Position numbers and translations under genes: made by a program. A stretch of DNA of 64,000 nt from Gammaproteobacteria bacterium. Lineage in GTDB: Bacteria > Pseudomonadota > Gammaproteobacteria > Burkholderiales > Rhodocyclaceae. Positions 40,200 to 48,578 of this stretch are shown here, in pieces. Location: NCBI GenBank assembly GCA_018819515.1, contig JAHJPX010000014.1, positions 122,857 to 186,856 on the forward strand, written 5' to 3'. The notes under the pieces are model-generated. The model saw nothing but the letters and a program-made list of their open reading frames with translations, was not told where the DNA came from and did not search any database. Every line of letters begins with the position of its first letter. Within the stretch, counting starts at the first letter, position 1.

Positions 40200-41224
40200 T
40201 GATCACCCCGCAGGAAGCGCTCCAGCGCACCATCGAACACCGCGAAATCTTTCACGACGAAATGCTGCACCTGATGCGCATGATCATGAAGGGCGAGATG
40301 TCGCCGGTCATGACTGCCGCCATCCTCACCGGCCTGCGCACCAAGAAGGAAACCATCGGCGAGATCGCCGCGGCCGCCACGGTGATGCGCGAGCTGTGCA
40401 CCAAAGTGGATGTCCCGCACAACCCGCACTTCGTGGACATCGTGGGCACTGGCGGGGATTCCGCGCATTCCTTCAACATTTCGACCGCCTCTGCCTTCGT
40501 CGCCGCCGCGGCAGGTGCCACGGTGGCCAAGCACGGCAACCGCAGCGTCTCGTCGAAGTCCGGCAGCGCCGATGTGCTGGAAGCGCTGGGCGCCAACATC
40601 AACCTGCAGGCGCCGCAGGTGGCGGAGTGCATCCAGGCGACCGGCATGGGGTTCATGTTCGCGCCCAACCACCATCCGGCGATGAAAAACGTCGTGCCGG
40701 TGCGCAAGGAAATGGGCGTCCGCACCATCTTCAACATCCTCGGCCCGCTGACCAACCCGGCCAGCGCGCCGAACACGCTGATGGGCGTCTTCCACCCCGA
40801 TCTCGTGGGCATCCAGGTGCGCGTCATGCAGCGCCTCGGCGCCGACCACGTACTGGTCGTCTGGGGCAAGGACGGCATGGACGAGATTTCACTCGGCGCG
40901 GCCACCCTGGTCGGCGAACTGAAGGACGGCCAGGTAACCGAGTATGAGGTTCACCCGGAAGACTTCGGGCTGCAAATGGTTTCCAACCGCAGCCTCAAGG
41001 TCGCCGATGCGCAGGAATCGAAGAACATGCTGCTGGCCGCGCTGGAGAACAAAGCCGGCACGGCGCGCGAGATCGTGGCACTGAACGCCGGCACGGCGCT
41101 TTACACCGCCAACCTCGCCGCCTCGATCGGCGACGGCATCGCCAAGGCGCGCGAGGTGATCGCCAGTGGCGCGGCGCGAGCGAAGGTGGACGAGTTCGTT
41201 CAGTTCACCAAGAAGTTTGCATGA
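40199..41224 (+). CDS. trpD: Anthranilate phosphoribosyltransferase
   Basis: Transfers phosphoribose from PRPP to anthranilate. 341 residues. The PRPP/Mg site motif GTGGDSAHSFNIST (about 84-97) and KHGNRSVSSKSGSADVLEALG are present; FNILGPLTNPA and KDGMDEISL are the usual later motifs. The start overlaps the trpG stop by 1 bp and the stop overlaps trpC by 4 bp. Confidence 0.97.
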   Translation: MITPQEALQRTIEHREIFHDEMLHLMRMIMKGEMSPVMTAAILTGLRTKKETIGEIAAAATVMRELCTKVDVPHNPHFVDIVGTGGDSAHSFNISTASAFVAAAAGATVAKHGNRSVSSKSGSADVLEALGANINLQAPQVAECIQATGMGFMFAPNHHPAMKNVVPVRKEMGVRTIFNILGPLTNPASAPNTLMGVFHPDLVGIQVRVMQRLGADHVLVVWGKDGMDEISLGAATLVGELKDGQVTEYEVHPEDFGLQMVSNRSLKVADAQESKNMLLAALENKAGTAREIVALNAGTALYTANLAASIGDGIAKAREVIASGAARAKVDEFVQFTKKFA

Positions 41225-42030
41225 GCGACATCCTCGACAAGATCCTCGCCGTCAAGCGCGAGGAAGTGGCCACGGCGCAAGCCGCCAGGCCGCTCGCCGT
41301 CGTGCGGGCGGAGGCCGAAGCACTGCCCCCCCCACGTGATTTCGTGGGCGCCATCCGGGCGAAGATCGGGGCAAAAGTCAGCCGTGGTGATACGCCACAC
41401 TCGGCGGTCATCGCCGAAATCAAGAAGGCCAGCCCATCGAAGGGCGTGCTGCGTGCGGATTTCAGGCCCGCCGAGATCGCGGCGAGCTACGAGCAGCACG
41501 GCGCCGCCTGCCTGTCGGTGCTCACCGACCGTCAGTTCTTCCAGGGCGCGCCTGAATACCTGCAAGCCGCGCGCGCCGCCTGCGCCCTGCCCGTACTGCG
41601 CAAGGACTTCATGATCGATCCTTACCAAATCTACGAAGCCCGCGCCATGGGCGCCGACGCCATCCTGCTGATCGTAGCCGCGCTCTCCGTGGCGCAAATG
41701 CAGGACATGGAAGCAATCGCCAAATCACTCGGCATGGCCGTGCTGGTCGAAGCCCACGACAGCGGCGAAGTCGCCGCAGCCCTGCAACTGCAAACGCCGC
41801 TGATCGGCATCAACAACCGCAACCTGCATACCTTTGAAGTCAGCCTGCAAACCACGATCGGCCAACTCGACCGGATTCCCGCCGACCGCATCGTCGTCAC
41901 CGAATCCGGCATCCTCGGCCCCGAGGACGTCGCCCTGATGCACAGTCGGGGTGTACACGCTTTCCTGGTCGGCGAAGCGTTCATGCGCGCCGCCGACCCC
42001 GGTGCGCAACTGGCCCACCTGTTTTCGTAA
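41221..42030 (+). CDS. trpC: Indole-3-glycerol phosphate synthase
   Basis: Closes the indole ring in Trp synthesis. 269 residues, TIM barrel. The conserved ILDKILAVKREEV, VIAEIKKASPSKGVLR (catalytic Lys), RKDFMIDPYQIYEARAMGAD, GINNRNLHTFEV and TESGI are all present. Residues 52-59 (KVSRGDTP) come from a dispersed palindrome inserted in the linker before the catalytic strand; usual homologues have a shorter linker here. The inserted peptide stays clear of the active-site Lys (about 69), so the enzyme is probably active. A T-rich terminator follows at 42127. Confidence 0.95.
   Translation: MSDILDKILAVKREEVATAQAARPLAVVRAEAEALPPPRDFVGAIRAKIGAKVSRGDTPHSAVIAEIKKASPSKGVLRADFRPAEIAASYEQHGAACLSVLTDRQFFQGAPEYLQAARAACALPVLRKDFMIDPYQIYEARAMGADAILLIVAALSVAQMQDMEAIAKSLGMAVLVEAHDSGEVAAALQLQTPLIGINNRNLHTFEVSLQTTIGQLDRIPADRIVVTESGILGPEDVALMHSRGVHAFLVGEAFMRAADPGAQLAHLFS
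41372..41398 (+). repeat. dispersed palindrome copy, in frame inside trpC
   Basis: Consensus copy (AAAA, GTCAGCC, GTGGTG-ATA-CGCCAC) encoding KVSRGDTPH in the linker before the first catalytic strand of TrpC. Confidence 0.9.
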
Positions 42031-42126
42031 GAAACTGTTTTTTATAAATATTTCTGGATATGCCATGCTGATCTTCAGCATCGCGACAACAGGCGTTGCA
42101 AAAAACCAACACTCCCTTCGGGGTAG

Positions 42127-42148
42127 GCCCGGAATCCCGGGCTTTTTC
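42127..42148 (+). terminator. Rho-independent terminator after trpC
   Basis: GCCCGG-AATC-CCGGGC (42127-42142) followed by TTTTTCTT, about 100 bp after the trpC stop. It separates the trp operon from the porin gene. Confidence 0.75.
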
Positions 42149-42271
42149 TTGCCCGAGCCCTACATGGAGGGCAGAATCCCCGCAGCTTTCGGAAACGGAA
42201 GTACCAGCGGGTTCAGTGATCAGCCACGTGGAGTCATTGAAACCGCGATCTCAACCAATAAGGAGATACAT

Positions 42272-43366
42272 ATGCAGAAGAAGCTTATCGCTGTCGCCGT
42301 TGCCGGCCTGCTGTCCAGCGCCGCCTTTGCGGAATCGAACGTTACGATCTCGGGCGTTGCCGATGCCTACTACGCCCGCCTGACCGGCGACAACCTGAAG
42401 TCGATCAATGCCATCGGTACCGGTGGCTTGTCCGGCTCCCGCATCGCCCTCAACGGCGCGGAAGACCTGGGCAACGGCCTCAAGGCCATCTTCCAGATGG
42501 AACTGGGCTTCAACCTGGTCAACAACGGCTCGACCCTCGCCAAAGCTGCCGGTTCGCTCAGTGACTCCACTGGTGCTGGCAACGGCATCACCACGACCCG
42601 TCAGTCCTATGTCGGTCTGGCCGGTTCCTTCGGCGCCGTCGTCGCCGGCCGCCTGCAGGCCCCTGGCTACTATGTCGGCAAGTTCGACGCCCTGGCCAGC
42701 TCCGCCATCAGCCCGCAAGCCATCCTGTCGGCCGGCGCCATGAACGGCACCCTGCTGCCGTCGACTATCGCCCCGAGCAACGCCGCCCGCGCCAACAACG
42801 CCGTTGCCTACTTGTCGCCGAACTTCAGCGGCTTCAGCGCTGTCGTCGCCGCCTCCAGTGGCCCGGTTGTTGATGAATACGCGATCGCCAACGGCTCCAC
42901 CACCGCCGACGAAAACGCGACCGTCCTCGGCCTGAACTACGCCATCGGCCCCGTCACCGTCGGTTTCGTGCATCACAACATCCAGAACGTTCTGGGCGTG
43001 GATGCCTACGACACGAAGGAAAACATGATCGGCGCGACCTACAACGCCGGCTTCCTGACCGTCGCTGGTTCCTACCAGACCGCCAAGGTCAAGGACACCG
43101 ACACCAACAAGCTGTATCAAATTGGTGTTGTGGTTCCGGTTGGCGCGGGCAACATCCACGTCGCCTACGGCAAGCTGAACATGAAGGACGATACGCTGGA
43201 TGCCAAGTCCACGACCATCGCCTACACGCACGGCCTGTCGAAGCGCACGACCGCCTATGCCGGTTACAACAAGACCGACAACGAGTCTGCTTCCGCCCTC
43301 GGCCTGTACGCGACGGCTGGCAGCTCCAACAAGGGTATGGTTGTTGGCCTGCGTCATACCTTCTAA
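42272..43366 (+). CDS. Gram-negative general porin
   Basis: Outer-membrane trimeric beta-barrel porin of the betaproteobacterial type, 364 residues. It has a signal peptide (about 1-20, GLLSSAAFA), then the first strand ESNVTISGVADAYYARL, and repeated amphipathic strands alternating with Gly/Asn-rich loops. It ends KGMVVGLRHTF; the terminal Phe is the usual outer-membrane insertion signal for the Bam complex (family knowledge). A strong AAGGAGATACAT ribosome-binding site precedes the ATG and a strong terminator follows, as for highly expressed genes. Substrate selectivity is not predictable. Confidence 0.95.
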   Translation: MQKKLIAVAVAGLLSSAAFAESNVTISGVADAYYARLTGDNLKSINAIGTGGLSGSRIALNGAEDLGNGLKAIFQMELGFNLVNNGSTLAKAAGSLSDSTGAGNGITTTRQSYVGLAGSFGAVVAGRLQAPGYYVGKFDALASSAISPQAILSAGAMNGTLLPSTIAPSNAARANNAVAYLSPNFSGFSAVVAASSGPVVDEYAIANGSTTADENATVLGLNYAIGPVTVGFVHHNIQNVLGVDAYDTKENMIGATYNAGFLTVAGSYQTAKVKDTDTNKLYQIGVVVPVGAGNIHVAYGKLNMKDDTLDAKSTTIAYTHGLSKRTTAYAGYNKTDNESASALGLYATAGSSNKGMVVGLRHTF

Positions 43367-43390
43367 TCGACTCCCGTCGATCTGAAGTTA

Positions 43391-43418
43391 AACGGCCGCC
43401 TTCGGGCGGCCGTTTTTA
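43391..43418 (+). terminator. Rho-independent terminator of the porin gene
   Basis: Ten-bp stem AACGGCCGCC-TTCG-GGCGGCCGTT followed by TTTATT, 25 bp after the porin stop. Confidence 0.92.
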
Positions 43419-43440
43419 TTGGTACTGCAACAGCAACAAA

Positions 43441-43466
43441 AAAGGCCAGAGATTTCTCTGGCCTTT
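43441..43466 (-). terminator. Terminator of the tRNA-Ala gene
   Basis: Perfect 12-bp stem AAAGGCCAGAGA-TT-TCTCTGGCCTTT. On the minus strand a T-run follows, six bases beyond the tRNA CCA end. Confidence 0.85.
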
Positions 43467-43471
43467 GTGTT

Positions 43472-43547
<76 letters not shown>

Positions 43548-43626
43548 GAAGGAGGGGCGGATTATAGCGGAAAGGCCGCAAACGACAAGGGCGCCGAAGC
43601 GCCCTTGATGCCGGTTTGGGGGTCGA

Positions 43627-43974
43627 TCAGACCGAGAACGACGAACCGCAACCGCAGGTGCTGGTGGCGTTCGGGTTCTTGATCACGAACTGAGAACCTT
43701 CCAGTCCTTCGGTGTAATCGATCTCGGCGCCGACCAGGTACTGGTAGCTCATCGGATCGATCAGCAGCGTGACGCCGTTCTTTTCCATGACGGAGTCGTC
43801 GGCGTTGGCGGTTTCGTCGAAAGTGAAACCGTACTGGAAGCCGGAACAGCCGCCGCCGGTGACGAACACCCGCAGTTTCAGTTCCGGATTGCCTTCTTCC
43901 TGAATCAGCTCCCGTACCTTGTCGGCGGCACTGTCGGTAAACAGCAACGGCATCGGCATGTCGTTTGCGCTCAT
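43627..43974 (-). CDS. erpA: Iron-sulfur cluster insertion protein ErpA
   Basis: A-type Fe-S carrier that delivers clusters to target enzymes, 115 residues. The three cluster-binding Cys are visible: GGGCSGFQYGF, and CGCGSSF at the C terminus. FTDSAADKVRELIQEEG and EKNGVTLLIDPMSYQYL are typical. Start ATG 43974 with a GGAG box; the longer upstream frame is not protein-like. Position beside the bactofilin gene follows the usual betaproteobacterial order. Confidence 0.96.
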   Translation of the reverse strand: MSANDMPMPLLFTDSAADKVRELIQEEGNPELKLRVFVTGGGCSGFQYGFTFDETANADDSVMEKNGVTLLIDPMSYQYLVGAEIDYTEGLEGSQFVIKNPNATSTCGCGSSFSV

Positions 43975-44044
43975 GTTGTTCTCCTGTTTATTCCATTGGG
44001 GGGGAATTGCTACGACGCAATTATCTGCGCGGGAGGCGACAGGG

Positions 44045-44446
44045 TCAATTGCTGCTTGCGGCCAGCTTGAGTTCGATCGACTTGCCCGGCTGACCGGTGT
44101 GGACCATGCGGCCTTCGACAACGGCGCCGAGATGCATCTCGATACTGTTGTACTGGATGTCGCCGGTCACCCGTGCCTTGGGCTGGAGTTCGAGAAAGCC
44201 GGTCGATACCACCGGTCCGACGACTGTACCGTTGATCACGAGGTGGGCCACCGCAACTTCGCCATCGATGCGGGCCTGTTCGCTGATGACCAGCGTCGAG
44301 GACTGATCGCTGGTCGCGCGAACGTTTCCCTTGATTTCGCCGTCTATGCGCAATCCCCCGGCAAAGGTTATATCGCCGGTAACCGTGGTGCCAGCGCCAA
44401 TCAGGGTGTCGATGCGGCTCTGCGGTTTGTTGTCCTTGGTAAACAT
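44045..44446 (-). CDS. Bactofilin (polymer-forming cytoskeletal protein)
   Basis: 133-residue bactofilin: short, flexible N terminus then a beta-helical core with the repeating pattern GDITFAGGLRIDGEIKGNV, GEVAVAHLVINGTVVGPV and LELQPKARVTGDIQYNSIEM. These proteins polymerise without nucleotide at the inner membrane and organise cell-wall enzymes (family knowledge). The gene is 11 bp downstream of a coiled-coil membrane protein gene and probably co-transcribed with it. Confidence 0.93.
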   Translation of the reverse strand: MFTKDNKPQSRIDTLIGAGTTVTGDITFAGGLRIDGEIKGNVRATSDQSSTLVISEQARIDGEVAVAHLVINGTVVGPVVSTGFLELQPKARVTGDIQYNSIEMHLGAVVEGRMVHTGQPGKSIELKLAASSN

Positions 44447-44457
44447 TATGATGACTC

Positions 44458-45231
44458 CTACAGCGATGCGCTTTGCGATGCCACGATAGCGCCATTTTGA
44501 ACCAGTCTTGCCTCGACCCGCTTGATGGTGGCGTCGACCGGAATCCGGAAACTCCCCTCCAGGCTGCGGAATGCGCGAAACGCGACCGAAAAACTGCCCG
44601 CGTCCGGATCGCCGGAACGCGGCAGGACGATGATAGCACTCTGGCCGCCGGCTTCTAGCACGGTAATCTGAAATTGAAGCGATCCCTTGAACTCCCGTCG
44701 CGCTTCGGCCCCCTGTATCGAGGCCAGCACACGATAGCGATACCTGCCGGGAGTGGCATCGGGTTCGATACGCAGCCCGCCAAGGCTGACACCCGCTGAA
44801 TTCCCGCCACCCGCAGCAAGGTTTTCGAACACTGCAAGACTTTCCTTGAGGTGCGTTTTCTCTTCCTCGAGCACGCGCACCTGGGCTGTCAGTTGTTCGA
44901 CGGTGGCCCGGTCGATCTGCATGCGGCTCTCGCTGGTGTTGGCGATGCTGCGCAACCGGGCCATCTCCGCTTCGAGGTGCTGCACCTTGTCGCGCAGGAA
45001 ACTGATCTCGCTTTCGCTCTCCTGCCGATCGAATCCGGCATACCGCCGGCCGGCGTCATATATCCACCCCCCCAGCGCCAATGCCAGGCCCAACACGACG
45101 ACAGCGGTCAGCACCCGCCAGTGCCACGCCACATGCGTCCGCACGGCCACGCGAGGCGCGGCGATGCCGAACCGGCCGCGCAAGCGACGCAGTGTCAGGG
45201 CAAGACGGGAACGTGCGAAAGCCCGATACAT
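44458..45231 (-). CDS. DUF6776-like membrane coiled-coil protein
   Basis: 257-residue inner-membrane protein of unknown function. Basic N terminus, one membrane helix (about 38-60), a coiled coil (about 70-130, REKVQHLEAEMARLRSI type heptads with VEQLTAQVRVLEEEKTHLKESLAVFENLA), then a beta-rich periplasmic domain (about 145-250). This matches what I remember of the DUF6776 family, which neighbours bactofilin genes. ATG 45231 overlaps the argC end by 37 bp; the longer frame upstream is argC antisense/shadow. Probably acts with the bactofilin. Confidence 0.75.
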   Translation of the reverse strand: MYRAFARSRLALTLRRLRGRFGIAAPRVAVRTHVAWHWRVLTAVVVLGLALALGGWIYDAGRRYAGFDRQESESEISFLRDKVQHLEAEMARLRSIANTSESRMQIDRATVEQLTAQVRVLEEEKTHLKESLAVFENLAAGGGNSAGVSLGGLRIEPDATPGRYRYRVLASIQGAEARREFKGSLQFQITVLEAGGQSAIIVLPRSGDPDAGSFSVAFRAFRSLEGSFRIPVDATIKRVEARLVQNGAIVASQSASL

Positions 45232-46223
45232 TCGTCCAAACCGAACATGAGGTTCATGTTCTGCACCGCTTGTCCGGCTGCGCCCTTGGTCAGATTGTCG
45301 ATCACCGACAGTACCACCAGTGTATCGCCACCCTGCGGCCGGTGCAGCGCGACGCGACAAGTGTTGGAGGCGCGCACAGAGCGCGTCTCGGGATGCGACT
45401 TCGGCGGCAGCACGTCAATAAAAGGTTCGCTCGCAAAACGCCGCTCGTAAATGGCCTGAAAATCCTCCTCCCGCGTGATGCGCGCGTAGAGCGTGGCGTG
45501 AATGCCGCGGATAAGCGGCGTCAGGTGCGGCACGAACGTTAATCCGACTTCCCGTCCGGCTGCCCGTGCGAATCCCTGCCGGATCTCTGGTAGATGTCGA
45601 TGTCCGGCAACGGCATAGGCCTTGAAATTGTCGGATGCCTCAGCGAACAGAATATGCGTTTCGGCCTTCCGGCCGGCGCCAGAGACGCCAGACTTGCAGT
45701 CTGCGACCAGATGGTCGATGTCGACGCAGCCGGCCTCGATCAACGGCAACAATCCGAGCTGGACGGCGGTTGGATAACAGCCGGGGTTGGCCACCAGCCT
45801 GGCATGGCGTATCGCTTCCCGATTCACTTCCGGCAAGCCGTAGACCGCCTCGGCGACGAGATCGGGCGCGACGTGCGTCATGCCGTACCACTTTTCCCAG
45901 ACGCCGACATCCTGGATCCGGAAGTCGGCAGCGAGATCAACGACGCGCACGCCCGCGTCGAGCAACTGCCGGGTTTGCTGCATGGCAATTCCGTTAGGCG
46001 TGGCGAAAAAAACGACGTCGCACCGATCCAGCGGAGCATCCTTGGGGTCGACGAACTTGAGCGATACCTTTCCACGCAAACTGGGAAACATGTCCGCGAC
46101 CAGCGTACCTGCCTCGCCGCGCGAGGTGATCGCCACCAAATCGACTTCCGGGTGCAGCGCCAGGAGGCGCAGCAACTCAACGCCGGTATAACCGGTTCCG
46201 CCGACGATGCCAACCTTGATCAT
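45195..46223 (-). CDS. argC: N-acetyl-gamma-glutamyl-phosphate reductase
   Basis: Third step of arginine synthesis, NADPH-dependent. 342 residues. N-terminal NADP motif GIVGGTGYTGVELLRLL, catalytic Cys in VANPGCYPTAV and His in AGHRHLPEI are present, as is SGAGR. Overlaps the next gene by 37 bp. The rplM-rpsI terminator lies just upstream. Confidence 0.96.
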   Translation of the reverse strand: MIKVGIVGGTGYTGVELLRLLALHPEVDLVAITSRGEAGTLVADMFPSLRGKVSLKFVDPKDAPLDRCDVVFFATPNGIAMQQTRQLLDAGVRVVDLAADFRIQDVGVWEKWYGMTHVAPDLVAEAVYGLPEVNREAIRHARLVANPGCYPTAVQLGLLPLIEAGCVDIDHLVADCKSGVSGAGRKAETHILFAEASDNFKAYAVAGHRHLPEIRQGFARAAGREVGLTFVPHLTPLIRGIHATLYARITREEDFQAIYERRFASEPFIDVLPPKSHPETRSVRASNTCRVALHRPQGGDTLVVLSVIDNLTKGAAGQAVQNMNLMFGLDECIGLSHVPVLP

Positions 46224-46276
46224 TCGGGAAAACCCTCCACGAAGCCTATTGCGGAAGTATGGTAACTCAAGAGACG

Positions 46277-46314
46277 AAAAAGCCGCCCAAAGTTCCCCTC
46301 GGGCGGCCTTTTTT
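46277..46314 (-). terminator. Terminator of the rplM-rpsI operon
   Basis: On the minus strand GCCGCCC (46301-46307 arm) pairs with GGGCGGC (46282-46288 arm), followed by TTTTTC, 18 bp after the rpsI stop. It is nearly symmetric and may also work on the plus strand. Confidence 0.85.
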
Positions 46315-46331
46315 GTCTGTAACAGGCGCGA

Positions 46332-46724
46332 TCAGCGCTTCGAGAACTGCTTGCGACGCCGCGCCTTGTGGAAGCCGACCTTCTTGCGTTCGACCTCGCG
46401 TGCATCGCGGGTGACGAATCCCTCGGTGGAAAGCGCCGGCTTCAGAGCCGCATCGTACTCGATCAGTGCGCGGGTAATCCCGTGCCGAACGGCGCCGGCC
46501 TGTCCAGACTCGCCACCGCCGGTGACGTTTACCATGATGTCGAAGGTGCCGGTGTGCTGGGTCAGCACCAGCGGCTGCCGAACGATCATGCGCCCCGTCT
46601 CACGGGAGAAAAACTCGTCGACCGGCTTGTCGTTGACGACGATCTTGCCGCTGCCGGATTTCATGAACACGCGTGCCACCGCCGTTTTGCGGCGACCGGT
46701 GCCATAGTAATAGTTGGCTGCCAT
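46332..46724 (-). CDS. rpsI: 30S ribosomal protein S9
   Basis: 130 residues, full length. Typical N terminus [45 protein letters not shown]-type middle ([14 protein letters not shown] here) and the basic tail RRRKQFSKR that reaches the P-site tRNA. Downstream of rplM by 27 bp in the conserved operon. Confidence 0.98.
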   Translation of the reverse strand: [130 protein letters not shown]

Positions 46725-46751
46725 GTCTGTTCCTGTCTGAGAATCGGGGCC

Positions 46752-47180
46752 TTAGAATTCCAAGGCCTTCGGCTGCTGGGCCGAATGCGGATGGGCCGCG
46801 CCGGCGTAACATTTCATCTTCTTCGCCATCGCGTAGCCCAGCGGACCCTTCGGCAGCATGCCCTTGACCGCCTTCTCGAGGATACGGCCGGGGAAGCGCT
46901 GCTGAAGCTTGGAGAAGTTGGTCTCGTAGATACCGCCAGGGTAGCCGCTGTGGCGGAAGTACTTCTTGTCCTGGGCCTTGGCGCCGGTAACGCGCAGCTT
47001 CTCGACATTGACCACAACGATGTAATCGCCGGTATCGACGTGCGGGGTGTACTCGGTCTTGTGCTTGCCGCGGAGTCGGCTGGCGATCTCGGCGGCCAGG
47101 CGGCCGAGCACCTTGTCGGTCGCGTCTACGACGAACCAGTCGCGCTTGACTTCGTGCGGCTTGGCGGAAAAAGTTTTCAT
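46752..47180 (-). CDS. rplM: 50S ribosomal protein L13
   Basis: 142 residues, full length. Conserved DKVLGRLAAEIASRLRGKHKTEYTPHVDTGDYIVVVN, KKYFRHSGYPGG and MLPKGPLGYAMAKKMKCYAG. First gene of the rplM-rpsI operon. A strong minus-strand hairpin terminator lies about 150 bp upstream of its start, with the leader in between. Confidence 0.98.
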   Translation of the reverse strand: MKTFSAKPHEVKRDWFVVDATDKVLGRLAAEIASRLRGKHKTEYTPHVDTGDYIVVVNVEKLRVTGAKAQDKKYFRHSGYPGGIYETNFSKLQQRFPGRILEKAVKGMLPKGPLGYAMAKKMKCYAGAAHPHSAQQPKALEF

Positions 47181-47544
47181 GACGGGTGTTTCCTTGGACT
47201 TGTCTTCGTAAAGCTGCGAGCTTGAGCCGGAAATCTGCCTACTGCCTAGCGTCCCGGCGTTGAGGCGGAAAAGCCGCGCATTTTAGGCAATTTTGCGGCC
47301 TCGTGTCAAACTTGATCCCCTGTCACGAAGAAAAAGGCGCAACCCCTGTCGGGGTTGCGCCGAATCCACACCAAAGGAGGAGGGTGGAGGAGACACCGGA
47401 GGAAGCGCAAGACGACCGAACCACGCTTCGTTGGAGTCAAGTATCCCAGAAGTTATTGTGCAGTGCAAGATTTTTTGTGGGGGCCAAAAATCCGCTTTCC
47501 TGAAGTCTTCTAGAATGTGGCAAATTCGCAACAGGGGGTAAGGC
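47181..47544. other. Divergent promoter region of rplM and osmC genes
   Basis: 364 bp without a gene. It holds the minus-strand terminator (47327-47361). The rest includes a purine-rich GGAGGAGGGTGGAGGAG stretch (47378-47394) and an AT-richer segment (47450-47485) that probably holds the osmC promoter. No further structure is recognised. Confidence 0.7.
47327..47361 (-). terminator. Minus-strand rho-independent terminator upstream of rplM
   Basis: Perfect 11-bp stem GGCGCAACCCC with tetraloop, paired arm GGGGTTGCGCC (47336-47361). On the minus strand TTTTTCTTCG follows, so it stops minus-strand transcripts. It would end read-through from rppH-coq7 (antisense to osmC) or act as an attenuator in the rplM leader. 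Confidence 0.85.
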
Positions 47545-47961
47545 ATGGAATGCACGGTACGTTGGCATGAGGGAATGAGTTTCATCGCCCAAACCGGCAG
47601 CGGCCATCTGGTGGCGATGGACGGCGCCCCGGAGGCGGGAGGACACGACTGGGCGCCACGTCCGATGGAGATGTTGCTGGCCGGTGCAGGCGGTTGCACG
47701 TCATTCGACGTGGTCATGATCCTGCAGCGTGGAAGGCAGGACATTCAGGGGTGCGAAGTCAAGATTTCGGCTGAACGCGCGGAGAGCGACCCCAAGGTCT
47801 TTACCCGCATCCATTTCCATTTCACCGTGAAGGGCCGCGGATTGAAGCCGGATTCGGTAGAACGCGCCATCAAGTTGTCGGCGGAAAAGTACTGTTCGGC
47901 ATCGATCATGCTCGGCAAGACGGCCGAGATGACGCACGACTTTGAGATCGTCGAAATTTAG
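47545..47961 (+). CDS. OsmC/YhfA-family protein
   Basis: 138-residue cytosolic protein of the OsmC/Ohr superfamily, YhfA branch. Two Cys are present at the usual sites: GAGGCTSFDVVMIL and AEKYCSASIML, as in peroxide-reducing relatives, although the YhfA branch has no proven peroxidase activity. Convergent with coq7 with a 4-bp overlap of coding ends. Confidence 0.92.
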   Translation: MECTVRWHEGMSFIAQTGSGHLVAMDGAPEAGGHDWAPRPMEMLLAGAGGCTSFDVVMILQRGRQDIQGCEVKISAERAESDPKVFTRIHFHFTVKGRGLKPDSVERAIKLSAEKYCSASIMLGKTAEMTHDFEIVEI

Positions 47962-48578
47962 ATGTGGTAGGCGGTCGAGGTCATGATCCTCGACATGGCC
48001 TTCATCGCGAACTTCGCCGGCAGCGGCAGTTCCCGCGCACCGAGCTGGATCGCCGTTTCGGCATGGTGGATTTCATCGGCCTTCATCTGTTCGACCACTG
48101 CCCGCGAACGCTGATCGGCCACGGGAAGGCTGTCCAGGTGGCCATCGAGATGGGCTTCCACCTGACGTTCGGTTTCGGCCAGAAAACCGAGGTTCCAGTC
48201 GTCGCCCAACCTTCCGGCGATGATTCCGAGGGCGAGCGATCCGCCGTACCAGAGCGGGTTGAGCAGACTCTTCCGTCCGCCGAGTTCGCCAATTCGCCGT
48301 TCGGTCCAGTTCAGGTGCTCGGTTTCTTCCCAAGCGGCCTGCCGCAACGCGTCGCGGACATCCGTATCGCTGCAGGTCAGGGCTTGGCCCTGGTAGAGCG
48401 CCTGGGCGCAGACTTCGCCGACGTGATCAACGCGCATCAAGGCGGCGGCATGGCCTCGCTCGGTGGCATCGAGCTCGGCCTCGGGCAAATCCGCACCGGG
48501 CATCGCCCGGTTGGTCGGCGCCGGCGCAAATACGGTACGCAGCGCTTTGTCGAATTCCAGTATCAATCGGTCGATCAT
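47958..48578 (-). CDS. coq7: Ubiquinone biosynthesis hydroxylase Coq7
   Basis: Di-iron hydroxylase that makes demethylubiquinone from 2-polyprenyl-3-methyl-6-methoxy-1,4-benzoquinol, replacing UbiF in many betaproteobacteria. 206 residues. The iron ligands are spread over LMRVDHVGEVCAQ, WEETEHLNW, ETERQVEAHLDGHL and DEIHHAETAIQLG. ATG 48578 overlaps the rppH stop (ATGA). Confidence 0.95.
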   Translation of the reverse strand: MIDRLILEFDKALRTVFAPAPTNRAMPGADLPEAELDATERGHAAALMRVDHVGEVCAQALYQGQALTCSDTDVRDALRQAAWEETEHLNWTERRIGELGGRKSLLNPLWYGGSLALGIIAGRLGDDWNLGFLAETERQVEAHLDGHLDSLPVADQRSRAVVEQMKADEIHHAETAIQLGARELPLPAKFAMKAMSRIMTSTAYHI

